NCBI GenBank assembly: GCA_010356995.1
Contig: ML996691.1
Span: forward strand, 1,248,021-1,312,020
DNA: 64,000 bases
Direction: 5' to 3'
From: Trichodelitschia bisporula
Lineage: Eukaryota > Ascomycota > Dothideomycetes > Phaeotrichales > Phaeotrichaceae
Each line of letters starts with the position of its first letter. The stretch's first letter is position 1. The notes under the pieces are model-generated. The model was given only the letters and a program-made list of their open reading frames with translations, did not search any database and had not been told where the DNA came from. The translations under genes and the position numbers were made by a program. Below, piece after piece: positions 60,290-64,000 of this stretch.

Positions 60290-63200
60290 CTACGCCCACA
60301 TGCGCGTGAACTTCTCATCGAAACTGGCCTTCAACTGCGTGAACGCCTGGAGCACCTTTGGAAGTCCCTGCAAGTCGATATGTATCGTCTCCGCTGGCGT
60401 CGTCCGGTTCTGACTGGACCGCGTGCCTTCTCCTGTGGACGACTCCATGACCGCCGCAGCATCATCGCTCTCACCCTCGTCATCCGACGACGACCCCGAC
60501 GTCTCCGGCGTGCTCTTCGCAAGCACTTCATTTTCCTCTTGCGTCACTCGCTCATCCTCAACGCCCACAACGTCCTCCATACCTTCATCCGGCCGCGCCG
60601 TTTCATCCAAGATATTAGCGATGCTAGTCACAATAGTGGCCAGCACGAGCGAAAAATCGGCCAGTGCGTACCAGACATCGCTTCTACGTATGCCATTTGC
60701 AACCTCCAGCTCCTTGACGGAGCCGTGCTTGTAGAAGTCGTACAGGTACGCGTTGAGCGGCTCCGACTTCTCAACTGGGAGATACGGCACCACCGCCTCC
60801 TCAAGGAACACGCCCCCGCGCACCGTGCTACATAACTCAGCGATGCTGCCGAATTCGTCTCCGTGGCCAGAGAGCGCGACGAAAGCTGAGCGGACTGTGG
60901 GTGCGGGGAGCGTCCCCGGCGTCGCTGGGCCGCCGGACCCACCAACCGCCACGCCCGTCAGCGGCAGCGCAACGTCCGGAGACTTCAAATGCTGCTCCGC
61001 GAATGTTCGCACGTATGCTACAAACACGGCGAGCGTATCGGCGTTGTGCGCAGCGATGACATCTTGGGCAGGGACCGGGAGGGGCGGGAGGAAAACAACG
61101 GAGGACGAGCGGTGCACGACCTTGTCGATGAACTCGGAGTCGGCTTGGCGGGCCGGGCGCTGACCAAACAGGTGCGCCATCACGAGCATCAGCGTCCGAC
61201 ACGTGCTTTGCGGCTTGGTGTCGATGTCGGCGCACAGCTTGTGCAGGTAGCCGCTGCTGAGCAGCGCGTGGAAGACCCAGGCGCTACCCTCAGTGTAATA
61301 TAAATGAGATACGCAGCCAGCGAAGTTGATCGGCACGCCTCGCGCGTCGAGGAGGTATTGGCGGCGCAGGTACTCGATAGAGAAGCGCAGGTGGTGGAGA
61401 ACGGCTGCGCGTGAGTCCCCGGAGCCCAGATACAGGCACGGTTGCGAGAGGATGGCATTTATCGTCTGGTTCGCGTACGGCGAGTTGCCCGACCCATGGA
61501 GCAGGACCGCGAGGCGGAGCACCATCGATGTCGTAATCGGGAAGTGGCCGCTCAGATCGGGGAGCCGCGAGCCGATGAGCCGGAACACCTTAACGGTCGG
61601 AACACAGAGGAACACGACGTTTCCGAGGACGTCGAAGCTGCGACGGCCGGCACGCCCGGCACACTGCCGGAAGTTGAGCGCCGTCAAGAAGACCGAGTCG
61701 CCAGCAAACATGACTGTCTTGCACGGCATGTTGATACCAAGAGCGAGGGTACCGGTCGCGATGATAACGCGGAGGAAGCCCTTGCGGAAGAGGACCTCCA
61801 CGATAATCCGATACTTGCGGTTCATACCGGAGTGATGGATGCCTATACCGCGCTCAAGGGCTTCGATGAGCCATTTGCTCACCTTTCGCCCGCGCAGTTC
61901 CGCTTGGTATTGCGCCAGCTCCGACGGGGCAAGCTTCTTGACGTCCACGAAGTGGAAACCATTGAGCGGAGCCTTCGGGTTGAAGCACGCCCACTTGCTC
62001 TCTCTCAGCCCGACGCCCTCGCGTTTATCCTCCTTTGCCGATGGCTTTTCACCTTCTTCGTCTCGGCCCTTGACCTTCTTCGGGGCCTTGGCCTTTTTGA
62101 CGCGAGCCGTCGCGGCTTCCTGCTCCCGCAAATACTCAGCATAGTCAGCCATTTCCTTTTTCCAGATCGGGCTGGTTTCTTTCCAGAGCTCTTCTTTCAT
62201 TTTCAGCTCGTCTATGATGGTCCTGGCCAACTGCTCACAATGGGTCCGGTCCCAGTTGAAGACAATACAAGGGAGTGCGCCCTTGGCGTGCAAGTCCGCG
62301 AGGGCAGGGAGTATCGTGGACTTTAGCGATTCAGCGTGCACTTCACGGGCCTCGCATTTGGCATTGCAGTTGTGCTTTGTCGCAAGGACATCTCGCCGAG
62401 CAGGACAGTCGAGTTCCTTGCCCAGTTCGTTGCGCACGGTCTCGAACGGGGAGGCATGGTCTGCTATCCACTGCGCAAGCACGGCCTTCAGCCCGGCCTC
62501 CCATTTGAGCACGTCGACCTTCTTGATCACGCTCGGAAGGGCGCGTTTGGGATGGAGATTGGAAGGTAGAGGGTATTTCTCGGTCTGATGCTTCGCCATG
62601 CAGTTCCAAAGCCGGAGGCAGTCACGACCTTCCAGGCTCAGATCGTTTGGCATGGTGCGCGATTTGTTCGCTAAGGAGGCGACCGGGTGGACGAGGGAGA
62701 AGCCTTCCCTGTCATCCAGACCAGGAGTGTGGATGCGAGGGGCGTCTGGCAGACCAGAGAAGCAGAACGTCTTTGGCGGGACGTAGATGAATTTCCGCAG
62801 ATCCGAGTATCGGCTATGGTGCTGGACGGTGGTGAGCTTCATTCCGTTCGCCTCCTGGGTCGAGCTAAGCCAGTCGCCAAACTCCTTCGGGTTGCCCACC
62901 GTGGCAGAAAGTGCGATTATCGGACATGGGGCCTGCAAGAGCAACTGTTGCCATATCAGGCCATCCTCCGCCTGCCCGATGCAGTGGACTTCATCGAAGA
63001 TGATCCGCTTAACGCGGCATGACCATGAGGACGCCTTCTGTGCATGAACAGGAGAAAGCAGCATAATTTGGAGAATGTGAGGGACAGTCACCAGAATCTG
63101 GCATGTTGAAGGATCATTGACGCGGAAGTCCCGGGTATGAATACCCCAAACCGAGCGACCAGCATGCTTGTACTTCTTTGAGAACTGCGCCTGGATCTCA

Positions 63201-64000
63201 GCTGCGATCTGGTTGACAAGAGCCTTGGTTGGTGCCACGTATACGACAATGCCGTCATCAGAACCCTTCAAGACCTTCTTCATCGCGTAGAACGAGATGA
63301 AGGTCTTACCCGCGCTGGTCGGCGCAACGACGAGCAAACTCTCGTCTCTGTCGATTGCGTCGAGCACCTTGCGCTGCCACGCATCAGGGTTGAACGGCAC
63401 GCGGTCATCCGGCGCCGAGTCAATGTTCCGATCAAAATACGGCCCACAGTGCTCCAGCTGGAAGTCGACCGGGCTTCCAGGAATGGAAAGGCTACCTGGC
63501 ACACTCGTTCCGTAACAGAGGAAGGCCAACGGACGATCGGGAGAGCTGCTCTCGAACTTGATCGCGGAAAAACCGAGCTCCTTTGAAATCTTCTCTAAAG
63601 CGGCAACAACCGTCGTTGTCATTCCCGCCCGAACTTTCGAGAGTCGAAGGAAAGCGTCCCAGATCAAAGCCGGGATACCCAGTCCACTATCGGCATCATT
63701 GAGCTTGCGCTCAGTAGCCCAGATCCGAAGCAGGCAGTCGATGGCAAACAGCTCGATTTCCGGAATCAGAAGATCACCCGCAGGGATACTCCGCAGATGC
63801 GCGCGTGCTGCAACATAGCGAAGTTGCGGGTCCTTTTGCAGCATGATGTGTTTGCACGTCTCCTTCCAGAAGCTGGCGTTGATGTCCGCGCGCGCCTGGT
63901 CCTTGCCAGCTTTGACCGCCGCGGCAGCCTCAAGGGCGGCTGCCTTGCCGCCCTTCTTCGTTGGGCCAGGCTTTTTGCTGTTCTTGGAGGGCTGCCCCTT
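60290..64000 (-). CDS. DDX60-type Ski2-like DExD/H-box RNA helicase, N-terminus beyond the window
   Basis: The frame is open from the right edge to a stop at 60290: 1,236 residues are visible, starting in a Lys/Ala-rich segment (KGQPSKNSKKPGPTKKGGK). RecA1 carries motif I APTSAGKT, Ia APTKALV, motif II as DEVH and motif III SATVGN. RecA2 carries GIGIHHSGMNRKYR, ATGTLALGINMPCKTV and motif VI QCAGRAGRR. The long insert before RecA2 (KKAKAPKKVKGRDEEGEK region) and the C-terminal helical part match the DDX60 branch of Ski2-like helicases. Vertebrate DDX60 is linked to antiviral RNA sensing and decay; the role of fungal members is not settled. No intron is seen in the visible part. The protein ends DEKFTRMWA. 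Confidence 0.93.
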   Translation of the reverse strand, partial: KGQPSKNSKKPGPTKKGGKAAALEAAAAVKAGKDQARADINASFWKETCKHIMLQKDPQLRYVAARAHLRSIPAGDLLIPEIELFAIDCLLRIWATERKLNDADSGLGIPALIWDAFLRLSKVRAGMTTTVVAALEKISKELGFSAIKFESSSPDRPLAFLCYGTSVPGSLSIPGSPVDFQLEHCGPYFDRNIDSAPDDRVPFNPDAWQRKVLDAIDRDESLLVVAPTSAGKTFISFYAMKKVLKGSDDGIVVYVAPTKALVNQIAAEIQAQFSKKYKHAGRSVWGIHTRDFRVNDPSTCQILVTVPHILQIMLLSPVHAQKASSWSCRVKRIIFDEVHCIGQAEDGLIWQQLLLQAPCPIIALSATVGNPKEFGDWLSSTQEANGMKLTTVQHHSRYSDLRKFIYVPPKTFCFSGLPDAPRIHTPGLDDREGFSLVHPVASLANKSRTMPNDLSLEGRDCLRLWNCMAKHQTEKYPLPSNLHPKRALPSVIKKVDVLKWEAGLKAVLAQWIADHASPFETVRNELGKELDCPARRDVLATKHNCNAKCEAREVHAESLKSTILPALADLHAKGALPCIVFNWDRTHCEQLARTIIDELKMKEELWKETSPIWKKEMADYAEYLREQEAATARVKKAKAPKKVKGRDEEGEKPSAKEDKREGVGLRESKWACFNPKAPLNGFHFVDVKKLAPSELAQYQAELRGRKVSKWLIEALERGIGIHHSGMNRKYRIIVEVLFRKGFLRVIIATGTLALGINMPCKTVMFAGDSVFLTALNFRQCAGRAGRRSFDVLGNVVFLCVPTVKVFRLIGSRLPDLSGHFPITTSMVLRLAVLLHGSGNSPYANQTINAILSQPCLYLGSGDSRAAVLHHLRFSIEYLRRQYLLDARGVPINFAGCVSHLYYTEGSAWVFHALLSSGYLHKLCADIDTKPQSTCRTLMLVMAHLFGQRPARQADSEFIDKVVHRSSSVVFLPPLPVPAQDVIAAHNADTLAVFVAYVRTFAEQHLKSPDVALPLTGVAVGGSGGPATPGTLPAPTVRSAFVALSGHGDEFGSIAELCSTVRGGVFLEEAVVPYLPVEKSEPLNAYLYDFYKHGSVKELEVANGIRRSDVWYALADFSLVLATIVTSIANILDETARPDEGMEDVVGVEDERVTQEENEVLAKSTPETSGSSSDDEGESDDAAAVMESSTGEGTRSSQNRTTPAETIHIDLQGLPKVLQAFTQLKASFDEKFTRMWA

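Overview
This window looks like nuclear DNA of a filamentous ascomycete (Pezizomycotina; Dothideomycetes is my guess, not shown). The evidence is the gene set: the HSF/response-regulator factor Skn7, the ApsA/Num1 cortical protein, a Con-6 conidiation protein, a fused HisH-HisF enzyme and a DIM-2-type DNA methyltransferase. The introns fit too: most are 42-60 nt, with GTAAGT/GTACGT-like donors and CTRAC branch sites. Three tRNA genes carry introns at the usual fungal position.

Layout. 0-5.4 kb: a type-B carboxylesterase running off the left edge (-), a tRNA-Pro-like gene (+), a secreted protein of uncertain family (-) and tRNA-Glu(CTC) (+). 7-13.2 kb: an Ariadne-type RBR ubiquitin ligase (+), a Con-6 protein (+) and eIF2B epsilon (-). 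16.8-19.2 kb: Skn7 (-). 24.3-31.1 kb: a mitochondrial 1-Cys peroxiredoxin (+), a decayed DIM-2 methyltransferase (-) and the splicing factor SF3b14 (-). 32.3-39.8 kb: a PHD-JmjC (KDM2/Jhd1-like) protein (+) and HIS7 (+) with a consensus Gcn4/Cpc1 site upstream. 40.2 kb: tRNA-Gly(GCC). 46.2-54.9 kb: a Swi5/Ace2-type zinc-finger factor (-), the ubiquitin-eS31 fusion (+) and ApsA/Num1 (-). 60.3-64 kb: a DDX60-type Ski2-like helicase (-) running off the right edge.

These are mostly single-copy housekeeping and regulatory genes with no operon logic. The link I can draw is oxidative stress: Skn7 is known in fungi as a regulator of peroxide-defence genes, and a peroxiredoxin lies 5 kb away. About 45% of the window is non-genic: 3.4-6.5 kb gaps at 13.2-16.8, 19.2-24.3, 39.8-46.2 and 54.9-60.3 kb. 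These hold a pair of related dispersed repeats (10.2 and 22.6 kb), a 104-nt near-perfect hairpin (58.4 kb) and a stretch of decayed coding sequence (41-44.7 kb).

The strongest unusual observation is the DIM-2 gene. It keeps most of its methyltransferase and BAH motifs but has two in-frame stops, each of the CpA-to-TpA type that RIP makes, and about four unexplained frame changes. Coordinates of spliced genes were worked out by hand from splice signals and reading frame; no database search was run.
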